DNA from: Eretmocerus hayati
Lineage: Eukaryota > Arthropoda > Insecta > Hymenoptera > Aphelinidae
Direction: 5' to 3'
DNA length: 64,000 nt
NCBI GenBank assembly: GCA_029851415.1
Contig: CM056741.1
Span: forward strand, 69,306,282-69,370,281
Both the position numbers and the translations under genes were made by a program. The notes beneath the pieces were generated by a model. That model did not search any database and was not told the DNA's origin. It saw only the letters and a program-made list of their open reading frames with translations. Of this stretch, positions 1 to 11,742 are shown piece after piece (position 1 is the first letter of the stretch; the number at the start of each line of letters is the position of its first letter).

Positions 1-1954
1 TTTTGTCGAAGGAGTCAAAAGATACACCACAGAATTTTTTCCGACCAGATCGGTTGCTGGGAAGACCGGGAAATGGGGCTCAGAATTCGAGCGATTTTCA
101 CATCTATGTCGATTTTTTGGAGGTTATGGGTCGGAGACCGATAAATACTGTCGGAAAATATTTTCCGATTGGAAATATACACCCATATAATTTTTCGACC
201 CGATCGATCGCTGGGAACACCCAAAATCGATACAATAGAAGGTCCGAAATGGGGTTTTTGTACGTTTTTTTGGAGGTTATGGGTCGGAGACCGATAAATA
301 CTGTCGGAAAATATTTTCCGATTGGAAATATGCACCCATATAATTTTTCGACCCGATCGATCGCTGGGAACACCCAAAATCGATACGATAGGAGGTCCGA
401 AATGGGGTTTTTGGCCGTTTTTTGGAGGTTATGGCCAAGAGACCGGTGTATACTTTCGGAATCAGTTGCTTGATGAAGGATCGTACCACAGATTTTTTTC
501 CGACCAGATCGGTTGCTGGGAAAACCTCGAAATGGGGCTCGGACTTCAAGCGATTATCACTTCTCTGTCGATTTTTTGGAGGTTATGGGTCGGAGACCGA
601 CAAACACCGTCGGAAGATATTTTCCGATTGGGAATATACACCCATATAATTTTTCGACCCGATCGATCGCTGGGAACACCCAAAATCGATACAATAGAAG
701 GTCCGAAATGGGGTTTTTGTACGTTTTTTTGGAGGTTATGGCCAGGAGACCGGTGAATTTATCAGCATTATATTGTTACATTGGAAATATATGCATATAA
801 TTTTTTTCAACCCGATCGATTGCTGAGAACACCCAAAATCGATACAATAGAAGGTCCGAAATGGGGTTTTTGTCCGTTTTTTGGAGGTTATGGCCAAGAG
901 ACCGGTGTATACTTCCGGAATCAGTTGCTTGTTGAAGGATCCTACCACAGATTTTTTTTCGACCAGATCGGTTGCTGGGAAAACCTCGAAATGGGGCTCG
1001 GACTTCAAGCGATTATCACTTCTATGTCGATTTTTTGAAGGTTATGGGTCGGAGACCTATAAATACTCTCGGACAATATTTTCTGATTGGGAATATACAC
1101 CCATATAATTTTTCGACCCGATCGATCGCTGGGAACACCCAAAATCGATACAATAGAAGGTCCGAAATGGGGTTTTTGTACGTTTTTCTGGAGGTTATGG
1201 GTCGGAGACCGATAAATACTGTCGGAAAATATTTTTCGATTGGAAATATACACCCATATAATTTTTCGACCCAATCGATCGCTGGGAACACCCAAAATCG
1301 ATACAATAGAAGGTCCGAAATGGGGTTTTTGTACGTTTTTTTGGAGGTTATGGCCAGGAGACCGGTGAATTTATCAGCATTATATTGTTACATTGGAAAT
1401 ATATGCATATAATTTTTTTCAACCCGATCGATCGCTGGGAACACCCAAAATCGATACAATAGAAGGTCCGAAATGGGGTTTTTGTACGTTTTTCTGGAGG
1501 TTATGGGTCGGAGACCGATAAATACTGTCGGAAAATATTTTTCGATTGGAAATATACACCCATATAATTTTTCGACCCAATCGATCGCTGGGAACACCCA
1601 AAATCGATACAATAGAAGGTCCGAAATGGGGTTTTTGTACGTTTTTTTGGAGGTTATGGCCAGGAGACCGGTGATTTTATCAGCATTATATTGTTACGTT
1701 GGAAATATATGCATATATTCTTTTTCAACCCGATCGATTGCTGGGAACACCCAAAATCGATACAATAGGAGGTCCGGAATGGGGTTTTTGTCCGTTTCTT
1801 TGGAGGTTATGGCCAAGAGACTGGTGAAATCATCAGCATTATATTGCTACGTTGGAAATATATGCATATAATTTTTTTCAACCCGATCGATTGCTGGGAA
1901 CACCCAAAATCGATACAATAGGAGGTCCGAAATGGGGTTTTTGTCCGTTTTTGT
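1..1954 (+). repeat. Left arm of the inverted 153-bp array
   Basis: This arm has about 12.7 units. Unit order from outside to centre is B(partial)-A-A-B-A-C-B-A-A-C-A-C-C. A units carry GTCGGAGACCGATAAATAC after the anchor, B units carry GACCAGATCGGTTGCTGG with a CCACAGATTTTT stretch, and C units carry CAGCATTATATTGTTAC. Confidence 0.88.
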
Positions 1955-3562
1955 ATCGATTTTGGGTGTTCCCAGCAATCGATCGGGTCGAAAAGTTATA
2001 TGGGTGTATATTCCCAATCGGAAAATATTTTCCGACAGTATTTATCGGTCTCCGACCCATAACCTCCAAAAAATCAACAGAGAAGTGATAATCGCTTGAA
2101 GTCCGAGCCCCATTTCGAGGTTTTCCCAGCAACCGATCTGGTCGAAAAAAAATCTGTGGTACCATCCTTCATCAAGCAACTAATTCCGAGAGTATACACC
2201 GGTCTCTTGGCCATAACCTCCAAAAAAACGGACAAGAACCCCATTTCGGACCTTCTTTTGTATCGATTTTGGGTGTTCCCAGCAATCGATCGGGTTGAAA
2301 AAATTTATATGCATATATTCCCAACGTAACAATATAATGCTGATGAATTCACCGGTCTCCTGGCCATAACCTCCAAAAAAAAGTACAAAAACCCCATTTC
2401 CGACCTTCTATTGTATCGATTTTGGGTGTTCCCAGCGATCGATCGGGTCGAAAAATTATATGGGTGTATATTTCCAATCGAAAAATATTTTCCGGGAGTA
2501 TTTATCGGTCTCCGACCCATAACCTCCAAAAAATCGACATAGATTGGAAAATCGCTCGAATTCTGAGCCCCATTCCCAGGTCTTCCCAGCAACCGATCTG
2601 GTCAAAAAAAAATCTGTGGTAAGATCCTTCATCAAGCAACTGATTCTGGAAGTATACACCGAACTCTTGGCCATAACCTCCAAAAAACGGACAAAAACCC
2701 CATTTCGGACCTCCTATTGTATCGATTTTGGGTGTTCCCAGCAATCGATCGGGTTGAAAAAAATTTTATGCATATATTTCCAATGTAACAATATAACGCT
2801 GATAATTTCACCGGTCTTCTGGCCATAACCTCCAAAAAAACGTACAAAAACCCCATTTCGGACCTTCTATTGTATCGATTGTGGGTGTTCCCAGCGATCG
2901 ATCGGGTCGAAAAATTTTATGGGTGTATATTCCCAATCGGAAAATATTTTCCGACAGTATTTATCGGTCTCCGACCCATAACCTCCAAAAAATCGACAGA
3001 GAAGTGATAATCGCTTGAAGTCCGAGCCCCATTTCGAGGTGTTCCCAGCAACCGATCTGGTCGGAAAAAAATCTGTGGTACGATCCTTCATCAAGCAACT
3101 GATCCCGAAAGTATACACCGGTCTCTTGGCCATAACCTCCAAAAAAACGGACAAAAAACCCATTTCGGACCTCCTATCGTATCGATTTTGGGTGTTCCCA
3201 GCGATCGATCGGGTCGAAAAATTATATGGGTGTATATTTCAAATCGGAAAATATTTTCCGACAGTATTTATCGGTCTCCGACCCATAACCTCCAAAAAAA
3301 CGTACAAAAACCCCATTTCGGACCTTCTATTGTATCGATTTTGGGTGTTCCCAGCGATCGATCGGGTCGAAAAATTATATGGGTGTATATTTCCAATCGG
3401 AAAATATTTTCCGACAGTATTTATCGGTCTCCGACCCATAACCTCCAAAAAATCGACATAGATGTGAAAATCGCTCGAATTCTGAGCCCCATTTCCCGGT
3501 CTTCCCAGCAACCGATCTGGTCGGAAAAAATTCTGTGGTGTATCTTTTGACTCCTTCGACAA
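1955..3562 (-). repeat. Right arm of the inverted 153-bp array
   Basis: This arm has about 10.4 units in inverted orientation. Read from the outer end inward the order is B(partial)-A-A-B-A-C-B-A-C-B-A(partial). The first seven full units (A-A-B-A-C-B-A) mirror the left arm; the inner units do not. Individual variants are shared too: the second A unit of each arm has the same CGATACGATAGGAGG variant. Confidence 0.88.
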
Positions 3563-3640
3563 AACTGGTGACTTTCCACCGGTCTCCGGCTAGTAGTTAC
3601 CGAGAAAAAAAATTATTTGATACAAAAACCTTTTTTTAGG

Positions 3641-6467
3641 CATGATTTAAACCTCGGACTGGAATTCTGAACATTCCATCGTGTTCCTGAGGAAATTTCC
3701 GAACAAATAGAGCAAAAAAAAAAAATTCGATCCATGATCGATCAAAACTTCACTGACATGATTTTTTCATTTTATTTTTCATTGTTTCATTACTCCATTG
3801 ATGGTCCCGAAAGTATTCCTCAAGATGATGAATACAATACTTATGGATTTTTTAAAATTTGAAACCAAATGACAGTTACTCTAACTTAGTTTCATTTAGA
3901 TAGATTCAATGAATGAGTATACCAACCTAATGGACTGAGTAGATGGTGCAGATGCTGACAACTGAGGCCGAAGACTAATATTCACTCACTTCAAAGTTCA
4001 AAATCGAAAAATTTAACAATTAAAATACATATGAACATGGAGATCAGAACCAAAAATTAGACGAATCAACAGGGCTCTGAGGAAAACTTAACACTCTGCA
4101 CTGTCTTACTTATACTTGAGCAAATCTCTTCTTGCAAGTTCTTTGAAATTTGAGACAGATAATGACAAGAAACTCAAGCCACTCGTACTCGCGATTAGCA
4201 AGCTCCATCGTGAGTTCTACCGGAGACTTGTTTGCTCCTCTACAGTTTCCAATGGAGAAACGAAATCCCATTTCTCCTGAATCTTGAATCTGGCCATGGA
4301 TCACGAGGAGCAATAATGAATTTCGAATTTATCCACTCAAAGTTTCGTTAGTTGCATGATCACTGTGAACTGAAGGTTTTGGGTTGAATGCCTTGGTAGT
4401 GTGGAGCGCAACCGTCGAGAAAGAGAAGGTCTGTGTTACACAAACCTCGAAAACTATTTAACAAAATCTCCTCGATATAGAAACAAAATATTATGGCTGA
4501 TTCCATCAATTCTTGCCGTGAAATCGTTCTGTACAGATCTGAGAGATCCCTTCATGTGTTCGTTGACGATGAGGGGAGCACACAAGTACATTGAGTCGAA
4601 GCTGTAGGGACGAGAAGATGCATTGGTCAAAATAAATTAGTTGAACGTGTGATTCAGAAAATTCAAAGTTAGATGCTCCAATTTCATACATCTCTCAGCT
4701 CTGACACATTCAGCAATATTTCTCACAAATCCACGAGTACTTGATTTTTAATCTAATATCTTCTCATGACACGGCTCAACTAGAAAGCATTGGGTTGAGT
4801 TTTGAGAAAAAGAAGAGATTATGTGAAATGAAATCAATTTTTATCTGTGTAGCCAAAATAACTTGGGTTATCCTGAGATATAGCATCTATTGGAGAGATA
4901 TTTGTACAGTTAATTTTGAAATCACAATAGTTGGCCCCTTTTGTCCATCTCTGTTCGGGTGAATAAATCTTGCGATATATTGAAATGTGACACTTCGCAC
5001 TATTTGACATGCGATGGAACGGGGTGCAGCGTACCAATAAGAATGCTAATTGAAGCTCGCTAGGTCATCTTCACACGTAAGTAGGTTTGGTACGCTAAAA
5101 AATGTTTCATCACTCTATAGAATTTTAATATGGCACTCAGGCATCGAAGATATTTGTGACATTCACCACCTCCTTCTGAATACACGTCGCTCGCAAAGAT
5201 CCGCATCGTTCGATGAGCGATGAATTTTTCGCCTGATGTCTCAAAAACATGAATCCATAACTGAATAACTAGGGTTAACTATTGCGGATCGCAACTCCTA
5301 AATAATCTGATTCCCGTGATATTACTATCACCAACTTAATTCCTAAAACTACTGGGCGCAACCAAAAATTTACCAAAGCGAAGAGCGGGATGAAATGAGG
5401 TTGTGGAAATGAGCTCAGTAACTCAACAAATATAATACAAATTAATCTATGAAGTAATTGAACCCTCTCCAAGCTGAAATCCAATGGGATTTCTTCTTCT
5501 TCTTTACTTCCAGAACTTCAAATCATACTATTGGTCACATTGATGCGGATAAGATTGAGAATGTCTGAGAAACATTCACTGCAAGCTCAGGAAGGATCTT
5601 CACAATATGATCAAGAGTTGAAAAATTTCACAGATAATGCTAAGCAACTCAATACATGAGATCGGTCACGTGTCATTCCCATACGGATATGACTCGAATC
5701 ACACGTGAACAACCTACGAAGTTTGACCATGAATGTTTCAACATCCTCGTTAATATTCTTACTCAAGTTCTTCTCAGCACCAAACATGATACTTTCATCG
5801 CCCTTGGAATCCTATTGAATTTTCTAGACCCCTGAGTCGCACTTTACCATACCTTCCTGCAATATTTGTAGGAGGAGAATCTTTTTTTGAGTGAATAAAA
5901 TTGCGAAATACCAGCCTCGCAGCGAATGTAATGATCATCGCCGTATGTTTTTCAATACATTCCATAACACATTCTTGACTATGATAGGTTCACGGTATGC
6001 TCGACCTAGAATCAAGACACTTGATATTGACGTTGTATGAGATGGTCGAGTGAATCGAATCAACTCGGTTTGATTGCACAGTGTCCAATCTCTGTTCTTC
6101 CCCCTGCTCGAAAATAGTAACATTGGCTGTCCCTAACTTGGACCAATGATCAGGGATTGATTTCAAAACGCCATTCACTTCGTTCGGTTTCTTGGAAAAA
6201 GCTGGCTATCCTGTTCGTGGACCTTGCCAGTAGATATCTACTCTCGTTGCTTATTAAATCTCCTATCAAAGACGTCAAATCTGTTCTGAACGTCGATTTA
6301 TACCAGATTTTGTACAACCGATTTCCCTGCGTATTTCTTAACCCAACACTGCAGGTGATGTATTTTTCTGATAAAGACCTCACAGGGTGAGGATAAATGA
6401 GTTAAATTGATTAGTGAGCTGGATCAATGAACGATTCTGCCACTCGTGAAGTAACTACCAAAATATA
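3641..6467. other. Intergenic, no gene recognised
   Basis: AT-rich DNA with only short open frames (up to about 77 codons) that show no domain, repeat or codon signal I can recognise. I see no RNA gene, tandem array or clear inverted repeat here. Confidence 0.6.
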
Positions 6468-6564
6468 TTTATCCGTCCATACGTAGAAACAGCGTGTTCC
6501 TATAGGCGTCCTTGCTACGCGAGGACACCTGGGAACGAGCTGTTTCTGCGTACAGACGTATAAA
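6468..6564 (+). ncRNA. Candidate microRNA-like hairpin (97 nt)
   Basis: The stretch folds on itself. TTTAT (6468-6472) pairs with ATAAA (6560-6564) and CGTC with GACG. Then a stem of about 30 bp begins at 6480, TACGTAGAAACAGC pairing with GCTGTTTCTGCGTA, and continues through GTTCC/GGAAC and GTCCT/AGGAC to a loop of about 9 nt near 6513-6521. Interruptions are two short internal mismatches in the lower stem and a few mismatches or a small bulge in the upper stem. Length and near-continuous pairing fit an insect pre-miRNA with a short lower stem. I do not recognise either arm as a known miRNA, and a small hairpin transposon or a siRNA source is possible. Confidence 0.4.
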
Positions 6565-8098
6565 ACTGCGTACGCGTCTCGTGCGGAAACATTTTTCCAA
6601 CACTCGACGCGTAATGTACTATTTCGAGACATTCTCTTAATTGAGAAGATTTTCAGACCAACATGCATGCTTGAAATTGAGAGGACTGACGATTGATTTT
6701 CCCAACTTTCATTCTGGAGTGCTCGCGATGAGCTCATAATCTACCCTGTTTCCTTTGTTGATGGCCAGTCATTGTACTCTCTATTTAAAAATGTCAGATT
6801 TTCCCTGTCTAGAGTCCGCTTAATTCACATGTTGAATTCATGCTTAGAAGAAGACCTTGAAGCTCAAAGATGCTCGTTCAGTCCGAAAGATGATTTCTTT
6901 ATCGCATAACAGATCTTGGATGCTTTGAACCATCGCACCGTTCGTGCCCTTGGTATCAAAGCTCCGATAATACTCCTGGATATCGACCTCATGAGAAAAC
7001 GAGGAAGCTTTTCAACGAGTCGAGAGGATAATATTTGATTCCCAACTGCAGGAATAGTCATTATATCTTAGAGACCAGAAACATTTCTTACTCTCTGAAA
7101 AGGGACCAGTTTTTGAGCTATATGCATTGTTGGACTCTTTTATAAGATACGAGAGTACATGCTCGATGCATCTAATATCTCCCGACGGTATAAAGTCCAT
7201 CGACATTCCCACTCGGTCACGAGTTTCCATTGCGAATGCCGTGACTGGATAATCTACACAACGATATTTGCCATCATAGGTTCAACACCAAAACAATTAC
7301 GAGAGCACGTGATATTACACCTAAAGAATAGATTATCTAACACGTGGCCCTACTTACCTCTACGACAACTGTGGTGGCAAATTCAAAATTAGCTATTTTC
7401 CATCAGTTTTTCTGGAAAATTGAGCGATGAAAAATTTATCGGACAAGTGATTACGGACTCCAAATTTGATGAGATACGCGATACCGTATCGCAATGTTAT
7501 TATTTTTGAATATTGTCAGAATTTTTCTCCTATTCGCATCGAATTTTCCATTTTTTGAAAATGTTCATTTTGCCATCCAAGGCAAGAAGAGATCGAACTA
7601 TAAGAATCAACTGCGATCCAATTTGTACCTCGCAAAGAAAAGAATTCCAAGGGGTGTCCACCTTACATTGGTCAAACGATATAACGTCAAAAATATGCAC
7701 ATATTCGCGGTGGATGGAAAAATGCATTAGGAAGTGTTTTTCGGTTGCGCAATTGATTTCGATTGAAAATTCAGCTCATCATCTTCAATTCCATGAATCG
7801 TGGAATATTTCTTACGATGATCAATATTTTGTTCATTGCAATTGTGAGTGAGATGTTGAGCGGGGCGTGACGGCCACTCGAGCGGTACAATGGTCAACCA
7901 GACCTAACCTTCCCCTGGTTGTAGTACGTCAAGCTCGGCTACCCCAATTACACCCTAATCAACTGCTCGCATAGGTCTGCCTGACAAGCATGACTCTAGT
8001 GGGGAAATTCATTGCTCTGAGATCAGAATTCATGAGATGTCCGATGCACAACGTGGCTCCAAAATATCCACAATAATCAATCGACTCAATCATACTGA
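6565..8098. other. Intergenic, no gene recognised
   Basis: No coding signal beyond short random frames (the longest is about 112 codons near 7513-7851, with no recognisable domain). No repeat was recognised. Confidence 0.55.
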
Positions 8099-8426
8099 CC
8101 AGGGGGTACCACGGGGTCCGGGTCGTCAATCATCCCCAAAATTTTTTCACGAATTGGTACCATCATGAATATGCAGAATCTAGAGTAACTCCGTCGAAAG
8201 TCCTCCTGTCCAGAGCCACAAGCAAAAACGTTAGCATTACCAGTAGATCTATTTATATCACTTTTCAACATGGGCCTACAAGAGCAATGTTAATCTCAGT
8301 GGCTGTATCTTCGGACAGGAGGCCCATTTGACGGAGTTACTCTGGATTCTCCATCTTCTCGATAGTACGAAACTGTAAAAAAGTCTTGGGGGAGATTGGC
8401 GACCTTGACCCCGTGGTTCTTCCTTG
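8099..8426. mobile_element. 328-bp palindromic MITE, TNA-TSD family, copy 1
   Basis: The two halves are inverted copies. CGTCAATCATCCCCAAAA near the left end answers GGGGGAGATTGGCGACC near the right end, and GAGTAACTCCGTC answers GACGGAGTTACTC inside. The central motif CTTTTCAACATGGGCCTA is shared with copies at 51.3 and 52.1 kb. The flanks are TGA on the left and TAA on the right, so the target duplication is imperfect here. No coding capacity. Three-base TNA-type duplications suggest PIF/Harbinger, Zator or Chapaev3; the superfamily is not settled. Confidence 0.82.
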
Positions 8427-9821
8427 TAAGTGCCACTTTAAAACTGTAATTGGCCACCCTCCAAAGGAAAATTTGGCGAGAATCTCATTTTTCCCACAAC
8501 TGTCCTCACTTTGAAGCAATAACATCAAATATTCGGATACTGACGTTCTCAAAATTCGCAAAGCACTTCATTTTCGTGAAATTGTGGATCAAATTGATGC
8601 TCAGTTTTATGAGATTGATGACTGAACCTTGTCAAAAGAAGGTTCTAAATGCTTTTAAAACGGAGTTTAAATTTCGTATATGTCCCGTAGACCCCGTCAG
8701 AAGAATCGATAATAAGTAGGCGCATCTAAATCAGAATATTCCCAAACGAAATGAATTCCACAATAGCCACCCAATTTGGCAAAATTTTCATGGTCACTGT
8801 GTCCTCCCGGGGTCACTTCCGGGAAACCATCAATCACTCATAACATTCAAGAAACTTCTCAGCTCATATCGTGATTTACAAAGTCCTCAGCATCATGTCA
8901 CGCTTTTTTACCACCCCAAACAATTATTCTCGCAATGACTTGGATTGAAGGAAAAAGTGACCGTGATGCCCCATTCTCCTACCCGCAGACTCCCACTGTA
9001 GTTTCTAAATCATCGATCTGGTTTCGATTCAATCATAACGCATCTCTTCATTGGGATAGCCTTACACAATCACTCAGATTCCGTCACTTCCTTGCGAGTC
9101 ATCGACGCGCATCTTTGTCATATGCATTAGAAATCTGGCATTGGTGGCAATGTGTTGCTATGGAACTATTTACAGCCCTCAAAGTCTATCCTGATCATAT
9201 CTCTGATGACGCTCGTGGCACTACCATCTAGTCAATATGAATGGAATCAGAGTTGGAGGTAATTCGATGAATCACGTCAGCCCCTGAGCTTGTAAGAACA
9301 CCAGCCACGTCTTTTTCCTGAAATCAAAGTGAGAATGTCCTCGACATCGCTTCAGAGTCCTTTCCAATATTCAAAGAGTGTACCCAGTAGACAGGTAATG
9401 GCCAAAAGGGTACGAACTGACTCTAGATCCTCGAAAACAATCTGGAATCAACTTCCGAGAAATTCTCGATGACATGGTTTAAAGCAAAAATATACCTCAT
9501 CATGGGGATAATCTTGAATGTACATCTCTGACATGATGTGAAGGGTAGTCTTGTCTCATTCCATGGTAATAATCACATCGTGAGGTATACTGAGATACTA
9601 TGAAATTTGAATACTATCAACCAGAGAATTTCTAGAGGTACCTCAGGGCTTGCGTCAAGACAATCTTCGCGGGAGATGCGTTCCAGAAAAGTACCGCGAA
9701 TGCCGAATCCGCAAATCCGGAAGCATTGGCTAAATGAGAATGAGGGGGATGCGTTTCATCATGAGTATATATTTTTTTGTAGTATATTTTCGAAGAATGT
9801 ACAATTATAACGAAATGAAAT
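8427..9821. other. Intergenic, no gene recognised
   Basis: Only short frames without recognisable domains. No repeat structure seen. Confidence 0.5.
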
Positions 9822-10447
9822 TTATTTTAAAAAATTTGGATTCAAAAAATCGGTGATTTCACTCTGTTTCACGTGTTGAATGAGGTCTTCTTGAATTTCT
9901 TGATAATCTCGTAGAAGATCTTCGCAGTCCCGGCGTGAAATCAAACTCCGCGACATGATAGGATCGTATTGAAATGCTAGATCAGCGCCCGCATTGAAAT
10001 GATTAATAATCTGACTAACAATTGTAACGGTGAGTGTGCGTTCAGCAGATGCTGAACGCCCCTCTTTGTTATCATTTTCAGTTCCACTTTTAGCACCCTC
10101 TGGAATTTTCTCCATGTCAACAGTAGTCAGTGGACCACCATCTTCAGAGATAAATTACACCATCTCGGATTCTGAGATGTCATCAAAACCCTTCCCCCAA
10201 CATCTCTCGCAGCGTGGGTCACTCTTTGCACGACGTCGTGAATTGATGGAGATGGAGCCGTTACAATTTCAGGCCCAATTTCCCTCCAACTTGCATTGAG
10301 AGTGCTAGATTTGATTTCGTTCCAAGTCTCTTCTATGAATCCAACTGAATGGAGGATATTGAAATCTCTCCAGAACTGGCGGAAGTGTTCTCGGAATTTG
10401 GATAACATATGTACCAGAAAATTTCCTATGGAAACGCTATTTGACAA
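9822..10447 (-). pseudogene. Remnant of a pogo/Tigger (jerky-like) transposase C-terminus
   Basis: Two minus-strand frames (10447-10127 and 10115-9822) look like one broken gene. The first contains FWRDFNILHSVGF followed by TWNEIKSSTLNASWREI, the pattern found after the DDE catalytic domain in pogo/Tigger transposases and CENP-B/jerky relatives, where an aromatic-rich helix precedes W-x-x-(I/V)-K-x-S-T-L-N-x-x-W. The second frame continues with the acidic, loosely conserved tail typical of those proteins. A frameshift separates the frames near 10120-10190. The upstream catalytic and DNA-binding parts are absent (nothing similar at 10450-10900), so this is a 5'-truncated fossil and cannot encode active transposase. 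It shares strand with nothing nearby and is unrelated to the Osiris genes. The family call rests on motif memory only. Confidence 0.55.
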
Positions 10448-10642
10448 TATTAGTCCAATCTAGAATGATCCAGTGACCCAGCACTTAAAAATTACCATGC
10501 AGAGGTGCCCCAATTTCTTTTGCACTTCATATTATTCTTTTTTGTTCATGGTATAAGATTTACTGATGGCTTCCACAGGAGCTGCAGATTATTGTTCTGA
10601 CGAATGCAATCCCTTTGCGATCCAAAAAATGCAACTTTTTGA

Positions 10643-10680
10643 ACACGTTCGCTGCGACAGGTCCCACCGGTGGGAAGCGC
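10643..10680. repeat. Solo end of the CACGTTCGCTGCG inverted-repeat family
   Basis: ACACGTTCGCTGCGACAGG followed by a GTCCCACCGG(T)GGG stretch matches the terminal repeat of the complete element at 20584-20824. No partner end was found nearby, so it is an isolated terminus. Confidence 0.6.
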
Positions 10681-11640
10681 TTGTCCTATTCTGTATGCGG
10701 CGGTGATCAAAATCACGAGTCGTTGAATCCAAAATTGCGTTTGATTTTTGAGAAAGCCAAAATGTTGGCAATCCGAATTTTGATAGTTCCTCTTACCCGC
10801 CATCTTCGTCATTCTGGATTCTTATCCCTCTGAATTTCTGTGTTCCGAATCCTTTTAATTCCAAAAAATTGAGCCCACTCTTAATCCAACAGGCACATTC
10901 AAACTTTGAAAAATGGAAAAAAGTAGGTTTGAGTGTGATATCGATCACAATTTGAAGTTGGCAAAGGGGCATTCATAGCATAAAAGATTATTTACGCCCT
11001 AGTCATACTGTGCGTACCTTCATTGAGGCAACTCGGCACTGTATTGTTCAGAACCTATCTATTACTGGGCAACAAAGAGGAAATATTTTGGCCACTCCGC
11101 TGCGCATTCAATCTATTTTCTAACTCTTTTAGTAATTTTTAAAGTCTGACTCTGACTCGTGAAGACTCATTCAACACGGATCTGTAGTTTCGTTTTCTAT
11201 CATCAGAAAAGCTGACAAGTGCTGTGAGTAATTTTTCCGACAAATCAAGAATGGGTATTAATCTATTGTCATCGGTTGAGCAGCATCGAAAATTTGGTGT
11301 CAAGAGTCTCATCTCCGATACATTTTTGGATACAGCTCTAGAGTGCTCAGAACAACAAAAATGCAGTCGAAATTTACTTTGACAGAATTTTCTTCAATGA
11401 AGAGGTTGTTAGTTTGAAATCCTCGAGATTTGTGGTAGTACGCTGAGCAGTGATAAATTGGCAATCAAAACACGTCCACGCCCGAGCTCGAGCCCTCGAT
11501 ATAATCGAAGTGCGGCATAGCGGTCAAACGAAAAGGAAATTCGTACAGTGACGCGCAGCGGTATCCATACGGTAGCAAAGTCTAGCCTCCGATAAAGGGG
11601 GGACGACTTTGGAGAGCTCATTGCAAATTTCAGTTGCTGC
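10681..11640. other. Intergenic upstream of the first Osiris gene
   Basis: No gene or repeat recognised. It presumably contains upstream control DNA of the Osiris gene that starts near 11677, but I cannot name a binding site. Confidence 0.45.
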
Positions 11641-11643
11641 TCG

Positions 11644-11680
11644 TATAAATACGCACTTGACCGTTGAATTGGCATCAGTC
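11644..11680 (+). promoter_or_regulatory. Core promoter (TATA + Inr) of the first Osiris gene
   Basis: TATAAATA at 11644-11651 is followed by TCAGTC at 11675-11680, which matches the arthropod initiator TCAKTY. The initiator A (11677) is 33 bp downstream of the first T of the TATA box, the usual spacing. This predicts a 5' UTR of about 66 nt before the ATG at 11743. Confidence 0.8.
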
Positions 11681-11742
11681 GCCAAAGTGCAGTCGTTGGA
11701 GTCTAAAAAATTTTAACGCATAACCAAAGAACACACACGAAA

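Larger units (their letters stand above)
1..3640. repeat. Inverted tandem array of a 153-bp unit (foldback/satellite-like)
   Basis: The anchor GGAGGTTATGG recurs at 119, 272, 424, 578, 731, 883, 1037, 1190, 1343, 1496, 1649 and 1802, a spacing of 152-154 bp. Its complement recurs at 2058, 2212, 2365, 2518, 2672, 2824, 2977, 3131, 3284 and 3437. Orientation flips at about 1955. Base 1 and about 3562 are mirror ends of the same terminal B-type unit. A decayed unit can be followed to about 3640, and the left edge lies outside the window. Three unit subtypes (A, B, C) are recognisable. Because 153 is 51 codons, long open frames run through on both strands; I treat these as by-products, not genes. 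It could be a foldback-type transposon or a rearranged satellite. Confidence 0.93.

Noticed and set aside
3..473. 156-codon frame and its many relatives across the 153-bp array
   Set aside because: The frames are open on both strands only because the unit is 51 codons long. No start context, domain or codon bias supports translation.
1..3562. Palindrome as a long-read missing-adapter artefact
   Set aside because: The two arms differ in length, in inner unit order and at many bases, which an artefact from one molecule would not give.
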